A stretch of DNA of 64,000 bases from Bdellovibrio reynosensis (GTDB taxonomy: Bacteria; Bdellovibrionota; Bdellovibrionia; Bdellovibrionales; Bdellovibrionaceae): positions 1,736,001 through 1,800,000 of the forward strand of contig NZ_CP093442.1 in NCBI RefSeq assembly GCF_022814725.1, written 5' to 3'. The translations under genes were made by a program, and so were the position numbers. Every line of letters begins with the position of its first letter. Position 1 is the first letter of the stretch. The notes beneath the pieces are model-generated. The model searched no databases, was not told the DNA's origin, and saw only the letters and a program-made list of their open reading frames with translations. Shown here piece by piece: positions 49,036-57,745 of this stretch.

Positions 49036-49117
49036 CTCATTAGGAAAGGTGTTAATGAGCTCGGTTGCAGGATGCTTAAGTGTACCTGAAACCATCCTAA
49101 ATGCCCTTCGCATTTAG
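49036..49117 (-). promoter_or_regulatory. Structured metK leader, candidate translational control element
   Basis: CTCATTA (49053-49059) pairs with TAATGAG (49036-49042), covering the first bases of the GAGGA ribosome site. Upstream, CTAAATGC/GCATTTAG forms an 8-bp hairpin (49097-49117). It competes for bases 49097-49099 with an alternative stem between TAGGATG and CATCCTG (49093-49099 with 49068-49074). A TTGACC about 30 bp further upstream (49150-49155) could be a -35. I could not match it to a known SAM or SAH riboswitch class. Confidence 0.45.
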
Positions 49118-49151
49118 CGAGGCGCCAAGCTATCAAAGTGAGATAGACGGG

Positions 49152-49760
49152 TCAAGAACCCTTGGATTTCTCGTGGTAAAAATAGCTCAACTCGAGGAAA
49201 AATATGGTGAAACCACCGACCAAGCCAATGAGGCCTAAGCCAATCATGAATTGGGCGACCGTTTGCCCCAATGGAGTCAGGCTGGATTCAGGCACATAGC
49301 CGCTTGCGTGTAGGTAGTACATGCTAAGAAATCCGAGGGCGGTGATAAAAATCCACAAAGCGGCGTGGAATTTATTAGTTAGAATGCCCACAATTAAAGG
49401 CAAAACAGCAAACCAAATCAACGTTGGAGCAAAAAAGCCCCCAGTGAAAAATGAAAATGAGAACTGGAAAATCATTCCGGGCACGACCATGCAGTAAGCG
49501 CCCGAACAAATAGATTTAGTCCACTTTCCCACCACAGGTGCCAGGGCGTGAACCATAGAACAAGCAAAGCCGATATAAGCGACTTCTTTTCTTTCAACCA
49601 AAAGAAGTGCAATAAAGCTATAAGTCCACATCAATAAACCGGTAAACACGGTTATGAGCGTAAGAAGCTTATACTTAAATAAGCGGACCGTTTCGCTTTC
49701 CTCAATCACGGCTGAGAAAACAAAATCGTTCCAATTTTGTGCTTGTTCCATATCGCTCAT
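49152..49760 (-). CDS. Polytopic membrane protein, sensor-domain-like
   Basis: 202 residues. About 30 cytosolic residues are followed by six predicted membrane helices (about 33-53, 60-78, 84-104, 108-128, 131-150, 168-195) and a short basic tail (YHEKSKGS). Small acidic N-terminus, no catalytic motif. The helix pattern is like the membrane part of some sensor kinases, but no output domain follows; the frame simply ends. It could be a degenerate or stand-alone sensor. It is located between metK and hpf. Confidence 0.6.
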   Translation of the reverse strand: MSDMEQAQNWNDFVFSAVIEESETVRLFKYKLLTLITVFTGLLMWTYSFIALLLVERKEVAYIGFACSMVHALAPVVGKWTKSICSGAYCMVVPGMIFQFSFSFFTGGFFAPTLIWFAVLPLIVGILTNKFHAALWIFITALGFLSMYYLHASGYVPESSLTPLGQTVAQFMIGLGLIGLVGGFTIFFLELSYFYHEKSKGS

Positions 49761-49781
49761 AAATTTGTTCCAGTACGTTCC

Positions 49782-49818
49782 AAAAAAAAGAGAGTGGTTT
49801 GTTTGTAAACCACTCTCT
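49782..49818 (-). terminator. Rho-independent terminator of hpf
   Basis: AGAGAGTGGTTT and AAACCACTCTCT form a 12-bp perfect stem, followed on the minus strand by TTTTTTTT. It ends the hpf unit 27 bp past the stop. Confidence 0.93.
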
Positions 49819-49844
49819 TGATCAAGTCTATAGCATCTTGTTTA

Positions 49845-50192
49845 TTACGCTGCTTTTTTCCAGCGCACCGGTTCGAAGCGTACATCCTTCGATAACTCCG
49901 GCTTTTTATGATTTTTGTACTGCTTGCTGATCTTCAAAAACTGTTTTTCAAGTTTATCTGAAACAGAATCCACTGCTGCATAGATATCTGACGCGTAGGC
50001 GGTGGCTTTAAAGTACTTCTCTTTAGTATTCACGGAAATCTCGACACAGAACTCGTGATTCTGCTTAGAAAAATACACGTTGCCGTAACCCTCTTTAAGC
50101 AGGAAGCGACTGACCTCATCCATCTTTTCGCTGGTGTAGTTTACTAGCGAACCTGAATGATCCAAATGCTTAAAGGTATAGTTGAGTTTCAT
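49845..50192 (-). CDS. hpf: Ribosome hibernation-promoting factor, short form
   Basis: 115 residues from the ATG at 50190-50192, preceded by AAAGGGG; a longer frame adds non-conserved residues. It has the S30AE domain only: KLNYTFKHLDHS start, VEISVNTKEKYFKATAYASDIYAAVDSVSDKLEKQ centre and the basic YKNHKK end. Short HPF proteins promote 100S dimer formation with RMF or block the A/P sites. In most proteobacteria hpf follows rpoN; here it lies 3 kb downstream of rpoN, past several genes, one of them on the opposite strand. Confidence 0.9.
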   Translation of the reverse strand: MKLNYTFKHLDHSGSLVNYTSEKMDEVSRFLLKEGYGNVYFSKQNHEFCVEISVNTKEKYFKATAYASDIYAAVDSVSDKLEKQFLKISKQYKNHKKPELSKDVRFEPVRWKKAA

Positions 50193-50283
50193 TTTTTCCC
50201 CTTTCAAGGCGTATGCGAAGCCCTTCGGCTTCATGCCATTCTTATCGGCCTACCTAGACCAAAGATGAGCCTTAATTTGAGAC

Positions 50284-50763
50284 TCAGTAGGATTTTTTTT
50301 CGGTTAATCGGCATTTTCGAAAGATCTTGAGGTCTTCTCGATTTCCAAGATAGCGGCTTACTGGGGACATATGATCATAAGCTTCCCGGCAGCGACCGCT
50401 TTGGGCAGAAATTTGGGCGTCAAAATAAGAATCCCGCAAGGCTGCAGGAAGACGATCGATTTCCTGGGAAAATGATTTTCCCTCTTTTAGCTGTTTTTTA
50501 TATTTTTCCAGCTCTTGCTTTGAACGACGTTCAAATTCACGGATATCAGAATATTTCGGGGGCAGATCTTTCGGGATTTTACGGGATAAATCCACAACTC
50601 CCTCAAAGTTACCCACTTCGAAATAGGTTTTAGATTTCATGTAAAGCTGTTCAAATTCTTGGGAGGTCGGCAGCGGTTCCTTTTTGCCAAAAGGATTGCC
50701 TAAGTAGCCGATAAGAAGGCCGCTGAGTGCGACCGAGTAAGTAAGCCATTTTAAAGCTTGCAT
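50284..50763 (-). CDS. Hypothetical membrane-anchored or exported protein
   Basis: 159 residues. The N-terminal hydrophobic segment (LTYSVALSGLLIGYLG) is a signal anchor or signal peptide. The rest is helical and charged (FERRSKQELEKYKKQLKEG) with a pair of Cys (GRCREAYD, FRKCRLT). The spacing of YFEVGNFEGVVDLSRKIP is like a TPR helix pair. No family was recognised. It stands between hpf and mtn, with gaps of about 60-90 bp. Confidence 0.6.
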   Translation of the reverse strand: MQALKWLTYSVALSGLLIGYLGNPFGKKEPLPTSQEFEQLYMKSKTYFEVGNFEGVVDLSRKIPKDLPPKYSDIREFERRSKQELEKYKKQLKEGKSFSQEIDRLPAALRDSYFDAQISAQSGRCREAYDHMSPVSRYLGNREDLKIFRKCRLTEKKSY

Positions 50764-50824
50764 GAAACTCTTATCGGAAAGTTTTCACTCTTGGATAAGA
50801 GTTTCGATGTCTCACTTTGAGATT

Positions 50825-51397
50825 TTACTTCACCATTTTCTTATAATATTCCAAAAGCTTTTTAGCCCCTAAAACCAGATTGGCTTCCCAATCATTATGG
50901 GCGTTATGGTCAGCTCCGTCGGTGATATATTTTAATGAAACCAACTGAACACCCATCTTGCGGCATACTTTCGCTAGGGCATAACCTTCCATATCCACCA
51001 GTTCACAAGGCACCTTTGGCGTACCCGTTTCAAAGCTGTCACCAGTTCCGCACACACCTTGGGAAAGCTCTGGAAAAAAAGGAATCAGCTCGATGGCCCC
51101 TGGAATCGGATCAAAAGGAGTTTCCCCTACTTTAAAACCTAAGGGTGAAATATCCATATCACGTTGAACGAAAGTGCTAACTTCAACCAAATCGTGGGTG
51201 GGAAATTTAGAACTTCCAGCTGTGCCAAGATTAATGATCACTTTGCATTTGGTTTTTTGAATGACGTCCATTGCGACCATCGCGGCATTCACTTTACCGA
51301 TTCCAGTGTAGTGAACATTGATGTTTTCTTTTTCAAAAAGACCTTGGGATTCCCCAGGCAGAGCCATTAATAAAGCAATATCATTAGTATTGAACAA
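50825..51397 (-). CDS. mtnN: 5'-methylthioadenosine/S-adenosylhomocysteine nucleosidase-like protein
   Basis: 190 residues, shorter than the usual 230. The purine-nucleoside phosphorylase fold is visible: MALPGESQ near the start with a catalytic Glu, INLGTAGSS, VDMEGYALAKVC with the ribose-binding Met-Glu pair, and YITDGAD with the catalytic Asp. It should release adenine from MTA or SAH. The missing 40 residues fall mainly in the middle. The TTG start with GAGGT upstream overlaps apt by 14 bp, so adenine release and salvage are coded together. Specificity could differ from canonical MtnN. Confidence 0.78.
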   Translation of the reverse strand: MFNTNDIALLMALPGESQGLFEKENINVHYTGIGKVNAAMVAMDVIQKTKCKVIINLGTAGSSKFPTHDLVEVSTFVQRDMDISPLGFKVGETPFDPIPGAIELIPFFPELSQGVCGTGDSFETGTPKVPCELVDMEGYALAKVCRKMGVQLVSLKYITDGADHNAHNDWEANLVLGAKKLLEYYKKMVK

Positions 51398-51881
51398 GGG
51401 AGAATACCTCTTTGTTGTTGAATTTCATTTGATTCAAAAATGTTAAATTCACGAGTACTGCAACTTCCTGCACTTTGTATCCAGCTAGGAAACTTAAATC
51501 AATAGCTGCTTGCAAAGTTCCGCCTGTTGCCAACACGTCATCAACGATCATGATGCGACCTTGTCCGATTGGCAGTTCAATTTCTGCAGAACCGTATTCA
51601 AGTTGGTAAGAAATTCTTTTTGTGGGCGGAGGAAGTTTGCCGGCCTTTCTGATCGGCAGGAAACCTTTGTTATGAGTTGATGCTAAATGTGCGGCTAAGA
51701 TAAATCCTCTTGATTCAATTCCCGCAAAATAATCAATTTGCGAAAGATCCACATTCTGAATGAAGTTTTTAGAGACATAACTCATGGCCTCTGGGGATTG
51801 TAAAAGGGGCGTCATATCCCGGAATAGAATTCCTTCTTTAGGAAAATCTGGAACATCGCGAATGAGGCTTTTTAAATCCAT
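51384..51881 (-). CDS. apt: Adenine phosphoribosyltransferase
   Basis: 165 residues. The PRPP loop is IMIVDDVLATGGTL (about 104-117), with the substrate patterns PKEGILFRDMTPLL (about 14-27) and DYFAGIESRGFILA. It converts adenine and PRPP to AMP. It overlaps the mtn gene downstream, forming a salvage pair that recovers adenine produced from SAM metabolism. A short perfect palindrome lies in its leader. Confidence 0.94.
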   Translation of the reverse strand: MDLKSLIRDVPDFPKEGILFRDMTPLLQSPEAMSYVSKNFIQNVDLSQIDYFAGIESRGFILAAHLASTHNKGFLPIRKAGKLPPPTKRISYQLEYGSAEIELPIGQGRIMIVDDVLATGGTLQAAIDLSFLAGYKVQEVAVLVNLTFLNQMKFNNKEVFSLVQY

Positions 51882-51900
51882 CTCAACTCCACCGGTCTAC

Positions 51901-51919
51901 ACTCCGACTTCGTCGGAGT
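51901..51919. promoter_or_regulatory. Perfect palindrome upstream of apt
   Basis: ACTCCGAC-TTC-GTCGGAGT, 8-bp arms, 20 bp before the apt ATG. The same arms with a GGA loop occur in the 16S-23S spacer (23632-23650). It could be an operator, an mRNA hairpin or a small dispersed repeat. Apart from this, the 140-bp gap before the plus-strand lipoprotein gene shows nothing clear. Confidence 0.45.
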
Positions 51920-52022
51920 ACTTAGTCTACCCACTGATACCTCGAAACAGGCACTATTTTGATGTAAACGCCGCTTCGAGTAAAGAGTGTCTGAGCAGAA
52001 ACTTTTGGAATAGGCTTCAGAA

Positions 52023-53258
52023 ATGACAGCATTTAGACTTTTTGTGTTTTTTTACTTAAGTCTTTTCTTGATGGGCTGCTCGACACGTCAGATCATCCGT
52101 GATTCTGAATATCGGGATGCGGAAGCGGCCTATCGTTCTGGCGATATTTCACAAGCTTTAGAGCGTTTTCCTAAGAAGGAAAAAAAGGGTTACATCACTT
52201 CACTTGAAAAAGCATGGCTAGGTCTATGGACTGGCGAAGCGGATAATAAAGATTTGTTGCGACAGTCCCGCACGTTTGATGAAAGAAAATTCACCAGCAT
52301 TCTGCGCGAGACTGAATACTTCTTCTATAGTGAAGCTGAAGATGGTTACATTCCCGCTGAGCACGAAGTCATCGTCATGCATTTGATCAACGCCACCTAT
52401 TTTATGCGGCAGAAAAAATGGGCCCAAGCGAGTGTGGAAACTAGGAAGGCGACTTTCTTTCTACAGAATTATTTCCGTGAAGATCAGAGCCACTTTGATG
52501 ATCCGGCTTTGCGATTGTGGCTTGCGGGAATTTATGCGGCTTTAGGTGAATGGAATGAAGCACAAGTTGATTTGCGCAAAGTTTATCAGCTTACGAAAAA
52601 CAAAGAGGCTTTGCGTTTGAGTGAGTTGTCGCGCGCGCCAGATAACATCACTCTTATTTTTGATGGCAGCGGACCTACATTGCGTTGGTACGAAGGTAAT
52701 GCGACACCGGAATTTTTAAACAGAACGCAAACTCCTAAGACTGAATTGCATTTTTCAACATTGCCGTGGTTTGAGCGTCATCAACAGCGCAACACCGCTA
52801 TTCGCAATGTGGTGATGAAATCAAACTACATGGCGCAGTATTATGGTCTTAAAGGAAGTGTGGGTGCCGAAAAGTCTGCGGGCTTTGTAGCGTCCAATAC
52901 TATTCGCGGAGTTGGTATTGCTGCTGGAGTCGTGATCATTGGTGGTGGATTATATTTACTTGCTCAGAGTGGAGCGTCCGGCGCAGGCGAAGCAGCTGGC
53001 TATATAATTGGTACTGGTTTACTAGCTGGTGAAACTTTGTGGGAAAAAGGCGACGAAGTTTCAAAGGCCTTTACCGAGTCAGCAGAAGAAAACAAGACGC
53101 GCGGCTTAGAAAATTTAAAAACCTATCGCTTCGTGCGCTTCTTACCAAGTTGGATTTCGTTTATGGATTCGGGAATTCCTGAAACTGCCAATACAAAAGG
53201 GTTTGTAATCAAATCGCCGCAAGGAAAAACGGCCGTTCAATTCCTGCAAAGATTCTAA
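52023..53258 (+). CDS. TPR-like lipoprotein, COG3014-like
   Basis: 411 residues. The signal is MTAFRLFVFFYLSLFLMGCS, lipobox Leu-Met-Gly-Cys. About 30-205 is helical and TPR-like (AEAAYRSGDISQALERF; YAALGEWNEAQVDLRKVYQL). A beta region follows, then a Gly/Ala-rich hydrophobic segment (GIAAGVVIIGGGLYLLA, about 300-345) that may insert in a membrane. The layout is like the uncharacterised COG3014 lipoproteins. It is the only plus-strand gene between 27 kb and the right end. Structured element C follows its stop by 1 bp. Confidence 0.75.
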   Translation: MTAFRLFVFFYLSLFLMGCSTRQIIRDSEYRDAEAAYRSGDISQALERFPKKEKKGYITSLEKAWLGLWTGEADNKDLLRQSRTFDERKFTSILRETEYFFYSEAEDGYIPAEHEVIVMHLINATYFMRQKKWAQASVETRKATFFLQNYFREDQSHFDDPALRLWLAGIYAALGEWNEAQVDLRKVYQLTKNKEALRLSELSRAPDNITLIFDGSGPTLRWYEGNATPEFLNRTQTPKTELHFSTLPWFERHQQRNTAIRNVVMKSNYMAQYYGLKGSVGAEKSAGFVASNTIRGVGIAAGVVIIGGGLYLLAQSGASGAGEAAGYIIGTGLLAGETLWEKGDEVSKAFTESAEENKTRGLENLKTYRFVRFLPSWISFMDSGIPETANTKGFVIKSPQGKTAVQFLQRF

Positions 53259-53259
53259 T

Positions 53260-53393
53260 CAAGAACCAAGGTTGGCGAGAAGGGTTCATATGCAAGGCGG
53301 AGGATCTTTCGCGAAACGCAGGCGTGGCAGCGCCACGTCGGAGAGAAGCGAAAGACCGCACAACGCAGTCGATTGGGCCCTTATCGGCGACCG
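53260..53393 (-). repeat. Dispersed structured intergenic element, copy C
   Basis: Matches copy A from AAGGTTGGCGAGAAGGGTTC through the right end CAACGCAGTCGATTGGGCCC and the following TTATCGRCGACCG. The outer helix TCTTTCGC (53305-53312) with GCGAAAGA (53348-53355) has a sequence different from copy A, while the enclosed GTGGCAGCGCCAC (53324-53336) is identical. On the minus strand it starts 3 bp past the rpoN stop. Confidence 0.82.
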
Positions 53394-53395
53394 CT

Positions 53396-54829
53396 TTAGA
53401 AGTATTTTTTGCGCTGGGACGATGGAAGAATTTTAAGTACGTCACGGTATTTTGCTACCGTACGACGGGCGATTTGGATGCCCTCTACTTTTAAAAGATC
53501 CACGATTTTTTGGTCTGAAAGAGGATTTTTTGGATCTTCTTTTGCCACCAAGTCTTTGATTTTAATTTTTACTGATTCACTTGCTAATGAATCTCCATCT
53601 GAAGAACTGATTCCAGAGTTGAAGAAGTATTTTAGCTCGTAAATACCTTGTGGTGTATGCACGTACTTCGCAGTTGTTACACGACTTACAGTCGATTCAT
53701 GCATGCCGATGTCGTTTGCGATATCACGCAATACCATCGGTTTTAAGTATTCAGAACCGCGATCAAAGAAGTCGCGTTGGTGCTTAACGATGGATTCAGC
53801 CACTTTGTAAATCGTGCGCTGTCTTTGGTGGATGGATTTAATCAACCAAACCGCAGAACGCAGTTTTTCTTGAATATAATCCTGGGTTTTATCACCTGTA
53901 GTTTTGCCACCTTTAAGCATGTTTTTATAAAAATTCGAAATTTTTAAACGCGGAAGACCGTCTTCATTCAAAGAGACAACGTAATCATCGCCAACTTTGT
54001 AAACGTAAACATCCGGAGTCACATAGTGGGTGTCACTAGCAACAAATGCACGTCCTGGTTTAGGGTCCATCGCATAAATAATTTTGCAGATCTCAATAAT
54101 ATCTTCAACATCACGATTCAACGCTTTCGCAATAGCTTCGTAATTCTTTTTCTCAAGATCTTTAAGATGATTATTAATTAAATTCACTAGATCGTGGGTA
54201 TCTTCTTCCAAGTGTTTTGCTTGGATTAATAGACACTCTTTTAGATCTCTGGCGCCAACGCCCGCTGGATCAAATTCGTGGATCAAAGTTAAGGTGTCTT
54301 GCAAAAGACCTAAATCAACTTTTTCTTCTTCCGCGATCTGTTCTAAGGGAATCTTAATGTAACCGTCGTCGTCGATGGCGCCGATCAAAGCATCGGCTGC
54401 TTGCTCTTCTTCTTCAGAAAAACCGTTCATCTTCACTTGCCAGTAAAGGTGATCATGCAAAGTCTGAGACGCCGTGATGACGTTCTCATAGTTCATGATC
54501 TCTTCAGAACCTGCCATTCCTGATTGAGGTGGCTTTTGATTGGCTTCGATATAGGATTCCCACTCAAACTCATCTTGTTTTTGCGGGTCTTGAACGTTTT
54601 GATCAGGGGCAGCTTCAGAATGTTCTACTTCATTCGCCGCATCTTTAGTCCTTTGCAGATCTTCTTCTTTCAAAGTTTCTGCTTCTTCAAGGATTGGATT
54701 TTCTTCTAGTTCAGAGCGAACAGCCGACTCTAACTCCATACGAGACATCTGCAAAAGCTTGATCGCCTGCTGCAGTTGCGGAGTGATCACCAGAGACTGG
54801 CTCAGGTTCATCGTCTGTCGAAGAGCCAT
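53396..54829 (-). CDS. rpoN: RNA polymerase sigma-54 factor
   Basis: 477 residues. Region I is Gln/Leu-rich (SLVITPQLQQAIKLLQMSRMEL, shown here in part). An acidic region II covers about 60-115, the core-binding domain about 120-290 and the HTH region about 370-410. The RpoN box is near the C-terminus as ARRTVAKYRDVLKI. It directs transcription at -24/-12 promoters with enhancer-binding proteins; none of these is encoded here. It follows lptB by 45 bp, the common lptA-lptB-rpoN order. Element C lies immediately after the stop. Confidence 0.97.
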   Translation of the reverse strand: MALRQTMNLSQSLVITPQLQQAIKLLQMSRMELESAVRSELEENPILEEAETLKEEDLQRTKDAANEVEHSEAAPDQNVQDPQKQDEFEWESYIEANQKPPQSGMAGSEEIMNYENVITASQTLHDHLYWQVKMNGFSEEEEQAADALIGAIDDDGYIKIPLEQIAEEEKVDLGLLQDTLTLIHEFDPAGVGARDLKECLLIQAKHLEEDTHDLVNLINNHLKDLEKKNYEAIAKALNRDVEDIIEICKIIYAMDPKPGRAFVASDTHYVTPDVYVYKVGDDYVVSLNEDGLPRLKISNFYKNMLKGGKTTGDKTQDYIQEKLRSAVWLIKSIHQRQRTIYKVAESIVKHQRDFFDRGSEYLKPMVLRDIANDIGMHESTVSRVTTAKYVHTPQGIYELKYFFNSGISSSDGDSLASESVKIKIKDLVAKEDPKNPLSDQKIVDLLKVEGIQIARRTVAKYRDVLKILPSSQRKKYF

Positions 54830-54874
54830 TAGAAAATCCTTTCTACCTCTAGCATTATGCTAGAGCACATCTAT

Positions 54875-55597
54875 TTAGAGCTTAAAGTTCTCGCCTAAAT
54901 AGAACTTACGGGCAAGTTCAGAAGTTGCAATCTCATCAGAGCTTCCACTGACCTGTATTTTCCCATCCTTTAAAATATAAGCATAATCGCAAATGCCTAA
55001 AGTCTCACGAACGTTGTGATCCGTGATTAGAACTCCTATACCTTTGGCCTTAAGATCGCGGATGATATTTTGAATGTCTGCGACCGCAATCGGATCGATA
55101 CCGGCAAAGGGTTCATCAAGCAAAAGAAACTTTGGCGAGCCGGCTAAGGCTCTAGCGATTTCAACACGACGTCTTTCACCACCCGACAGCGCATAACCGT
55201 AGCTGTCGCGAATATGATTGATATGGAAGTCGCCAATCAGCTGCTCTAACTTTTCAGAGCGTTGGGCTCCGCTATAACCATGGGCTTCTAATGCCACAAC
55301 GATATTTTCGGCCACTGTTAGTTTGCGGAAAATGCTTGGTTCCTGTGCTAGGTAACTTAAACCCACCCGGGCACGACGGTACATAGGCTCTTTAGATATA
55401 TTTACTTCATCGATATTGATAGTACCCGAATCTGACTGAACAAGGCCCACCACCATATAAAATGAGGTCGTCTTTCCAGCTCCGTTCGGACCTAGTAAAC
55501 CCACGACTTGGCCCGATTCTACTGAAAATGAAACGCCATCAACGACCCTGCGTTTTTTGAAGGATTTAGAAATGTCTTTGATGGTGAGCATACTCAT
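54875..55597 (-). CDS. lptB: LPS export ABC transporter ATPase LptB
   Basis: 240 residues. Walker A is GPNGAGKTT (about 35-43), Q-loop YLAQEPSIF, signature [15 protein letters not shown], Walker [16 protein letters not shown] and switch His ITDHNV. This matches LptB of the LptB2FGC complex, which lifts LPS from the inner membrane. The start overlaps the stop of the lptC-lptA fusion gene by 4 bp. lptF and lptG are not in the window. Confidence 0.96.
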   Translation of the reverse strand: MSMLTIKDISKSFKKRRVVDGVSFSVESGQVVGLLGPNGAGKTTSFYMVVGLVQSDSGTINIDEVNISKEPMYRRARVGLSYLAQEPSIFRKLTVAENIVVALEAHGYSGAQRSEKLEQLIGDFHINHIRDSYGYALSGGERRRVEIARALAGSPKFLLLDEPFAGIDPIAVADIQNIIRDLKAKGIGVLITDHNVRETLGICDYAYILKDGKIQVSGSSDEIATSELARKFYLGENFKL

Positions 55598-56616
55598 TGA
55601 TCTTTATTCTCCACCTTGGCACGTACTCGTTCAACTTTAACCTTTTTTCCACCTTCGAGGAAGATGATTTCCTCTCCGGTAAGTTCATCGTTGTTTTGAA
55701 TGACCTTTGGGCTGCCCTTGAAGACGTACTTATTTGTTAAAAGGTCTAGGTTGACGCTTTCAGAGGTAGCAAATTTATCTAAGTCGCTGACTTTCACGCC
55801 ACCACTGACTGCCACCGAAGAAAGAATGTCGGCGCCCGATTTATATAAAAAGGAGGCTTCGGGTCCTTCTAAAGTCATCTTGTCATAAACTAAGCGCACG
55901 GCCCCTTGGAATTTAGCTTGCTTATGTTTTCCACTAAATTCAGCAGAGTCAGCTAAAATATCGAATCTTTTATTATCGTTCACAGACTTGCTTGCTGCTA
56001 CTTTATCTTGGATCAACATCTTAGATTGATCCACAAGCACTCGCATTCGGCCGCCAAGTACAGAAAGACCTTCCCCTGTTGTATCATCGGGGCCCTTCAT
56101 ACTGACTTTTTCAGGGCTATCGATTTGACGCTTTTTTGCTGAATAAAAAATAGAAGGCGTGTTGAACACATAACCGTTTTCAGAACGAGTGACCACGTTG
56201 CCAATAACGCTAAGATCTTTCGATTTAGAGTCGATGGTCCCGCTGTCCCCGGTCACAGTAAATTCAACCTTTTCCTGATTGTAAAAAAAGACTTTAACTT
56301 GCTTCAGTTTCCAGGTTCCTGCGGTTTGGCTTCCTTCTGCGGAAGCTGCATAAAGCTCCCAGTCGCGGGTGCCTGATTGACTTTCTACAAGGTGAACGCC
56401 TTGCATTTTTTGTTCTGCAAGACTTGATGGCTCTTCGACTTTTTCCCCGCGCGCAATACGTTTTTCTTTTTCTTCTTGGATACGTTCTTGCTCTTCGGCT
56501 CTTTTGCGCACAGCCGCTTCATCTTCGATTTCAAGCTTTGAAGGGAAAACGATAAGAATCTCGACAAACAGGATAACTAGCAGTGTTCCAAAGATGAGAT
56601 TCTTAAATTTAGCCAT
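55594..56616 (-). CDS. lptC: LptC-LptA fusion protein (LPS transport)
   Basis: 340 residues. An N-terminal membrane anchor ([19 protein letters not shown]) is followed by a charged linker (about 35-65), an LptC-like beta-jellyroll (about 70-190; [36 protein letters not shown]) and a second OstA/LptA-like jellyroll (about 210-330; [32 protein letters not shown]). In most proteobacteria LptC (about 190 residues) and soluble LptA (about 180) are separate. Here one chain could supply both the inner-membrane receiver and the first part of the periplasmic bridge. lptB follows with overlap. Confidence 0.82.
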   Translation of the reverse strand: MAKFKNLIFGTLLVILFVEILIVFPSKLEIEDEAAVRKRAEEQERIQEEKEKRIARGEKVEEPSSLAEQKMQGVHLVESQSGTRDWELYAASAEGSQTAGTWKLKQVKVFFYNQEKVEFTVTGDSGTIDSKSKDLSVIGNVVTRSENGYVFNTPSIFYSAKKRQIDSPEKVSMKGPDDTTGEGLSVLGGRMRVLVDQSKMLIQDKVAASKSVNDNKRFDILADSAEFSGKHKQAKFQGAVRLVYDKMTLEGPEASFLYKSGADILSSVAVSGGVKVSDLDKFATSESVNLDLLTNKYVFKGSPKVIQNNDELTGEEIIFLEGGKKVKVERVRAKVENKDQ

Positions 56617-56669
56617 AATTAAGATGCGCAGCCCTTTTTGTCAGAGGTTCTGCGCAGAATATCGAAATT

Positions 56670-57260
56670 TTAGTTGGAAGTCGATTCCTGAGGTTGTTTA
56701 GTCACTGCGAAATTAATTTCGCCAGCTCCAGCCTCAGTCACGGTGAACAACACTTTTTTAACAGTTAAGAAGTCCACGCCTTTGTCGGCCTGAATGGTCA
56801 CTTTGCTCCATGCATTAGGATCTTCTTCACTTTCACCACGTGTTGTTTCAACTACGTCGCGAATTTGGTTTTGCAATTTACTTTCTTGCTCTGCTTTGGA
56901 CTTAGCTAACGCAGCTTCTAACTGGGTCTTCAGATTTGGAATATTCCAATCTTCTGATCCCTTTACTTCATCGAAAGTAGCTACAGTGTCCTTATCCAAA
57001 AGAATTTCTTTATTAGAAATTGTCACTACGTGGGCAGGCTTTAACTCGCGCACCGCAGATGCTTTTGGCAAAACAACTTCTTTAGGAATATAAAGAATTT
57101 CGCCAGTCGCATTGTAGTTTTGCAAAAGAAAGATCACTAGCACGGTGAACATATCCACCATCGCTGTCAGTGATAGAAGCGCAGTTACATCACGCTTCCC
57201 TTTTCTTTTGCTTAGAATGTTATGGTAACGGTGTCTTTCACCGGGTCTAAAGATGGCCAT
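56670..57260 (-). CDS. ExbD/TolR-family motor protein, second copy (AglS/AglQ-like)
   Basis: 196 residues from the ATG at 57258-57260 (GGAGGG upstream), overlapping the previous stop as TAATG. One membrane helix (about 28-48) carries the proton-path Asp D36 in LTAMVDMFTVLVIFLL. The periplasmic part is longer than in copy 1, with a helical insertion (about 105-150, LKTQLEAALAKSKAEQESKL). Such proteins form proton-driven stators with a TolQ-type partner. Two ExbD genes next to one TolQ gene match M. xanthus aglR-aglQ-aglS. Confidence 0.87.
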   Translation of the reverse strand: MAIFRPGERHRYHNILSKRKGKRDVTALLSLTAMVDMFTVLVIFLLQNYNATGEILYIPKEVVLPKASAVRELKPAHVVTISNKEILLDKDTVATFDEVKGSEDWNIPNLKTQLEAALAKSKAEQESKLQNQIRDVVETTRGESEEDPNAWSKVTIQADKGVDFLTVKKVLFTVTEAGAGEINFAVTKQPQESTSN

Positions 57261-57736
57261 TAATTCGGCCCTCCTGTTGCTACAGAAATTGCTGAAAAGC
57301 CAGCGCTTAAGCAATTATCCATGGCTTTGATAAGCTGTTCATAAGGAACTGCATCGGCAACGCTGACAACTGCATCCACTTTTTCAGGATACAGCTGCTT
57401 TACACGCTGAAGTTGCGCTACAAGGCCTGCATCATCAAATTGCTCGTTCACCATAGGAAGACTGATCACTTGTCTCCCAACAGTTAAAACATAGCCCACT
57501 TCTTTCACGTCCACTTTCACTACCACATCGGCATTCGGCGGCGGCGTCGGAGAAGGCTGCGTGTCCATTTTCTTCCCATACAGGGAACTGCCAATTTGAA
57601 TCATAGACACTTGGGTCCATACGGCCGTGATCAAGAGGAACGTGATGAGAACGCTCATCAAGTCGATGAAAGGCACGAGATTCAACTCGATATTCTTCTT
57701 TCTTCCTCTGGAATCACCGCTATCTATATGAGCCAT
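57260..57736 (-). CDS. ExbD/TolR-family motor protein, first copy (AglQ/AglS-like)
   Basis: 158 residues. Membrane helix about 18-40 with the ion-path Asp D25 in LNLVPFIDLMSVLITFLL. The periplasmic domain ends in the typical VVSVADAVPYEQLIKAMD and AISVATG. It follows the TolQ-type gene by 9 bp and is coupled to the second ExbD gene. Confidence 0.9.
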   Translation of the reverse strand: MAHIDSGDSRGRKKNIELNLVPFIDLMSVLITFLLITAVWTQVSMIQIGSSLYGKKMDTQPSPTPPPNADVVVKVDVKEVGYVLTVGRQVISLPMVNEQFDDAGLVAQLQRVKQLYPEKVDAVVSVADAVPYEQLIKAMDNCLSAGFSAISVATGGPN

Positions 57737-57745
57737 TGATTACCT

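Noticed and set aside
49022-49155. Known SAM-I, SAM-II or SAH riboswitch before metK
   Set aside because: The conserved cores of these classes are not present; only an unclassified structured leader is supported.
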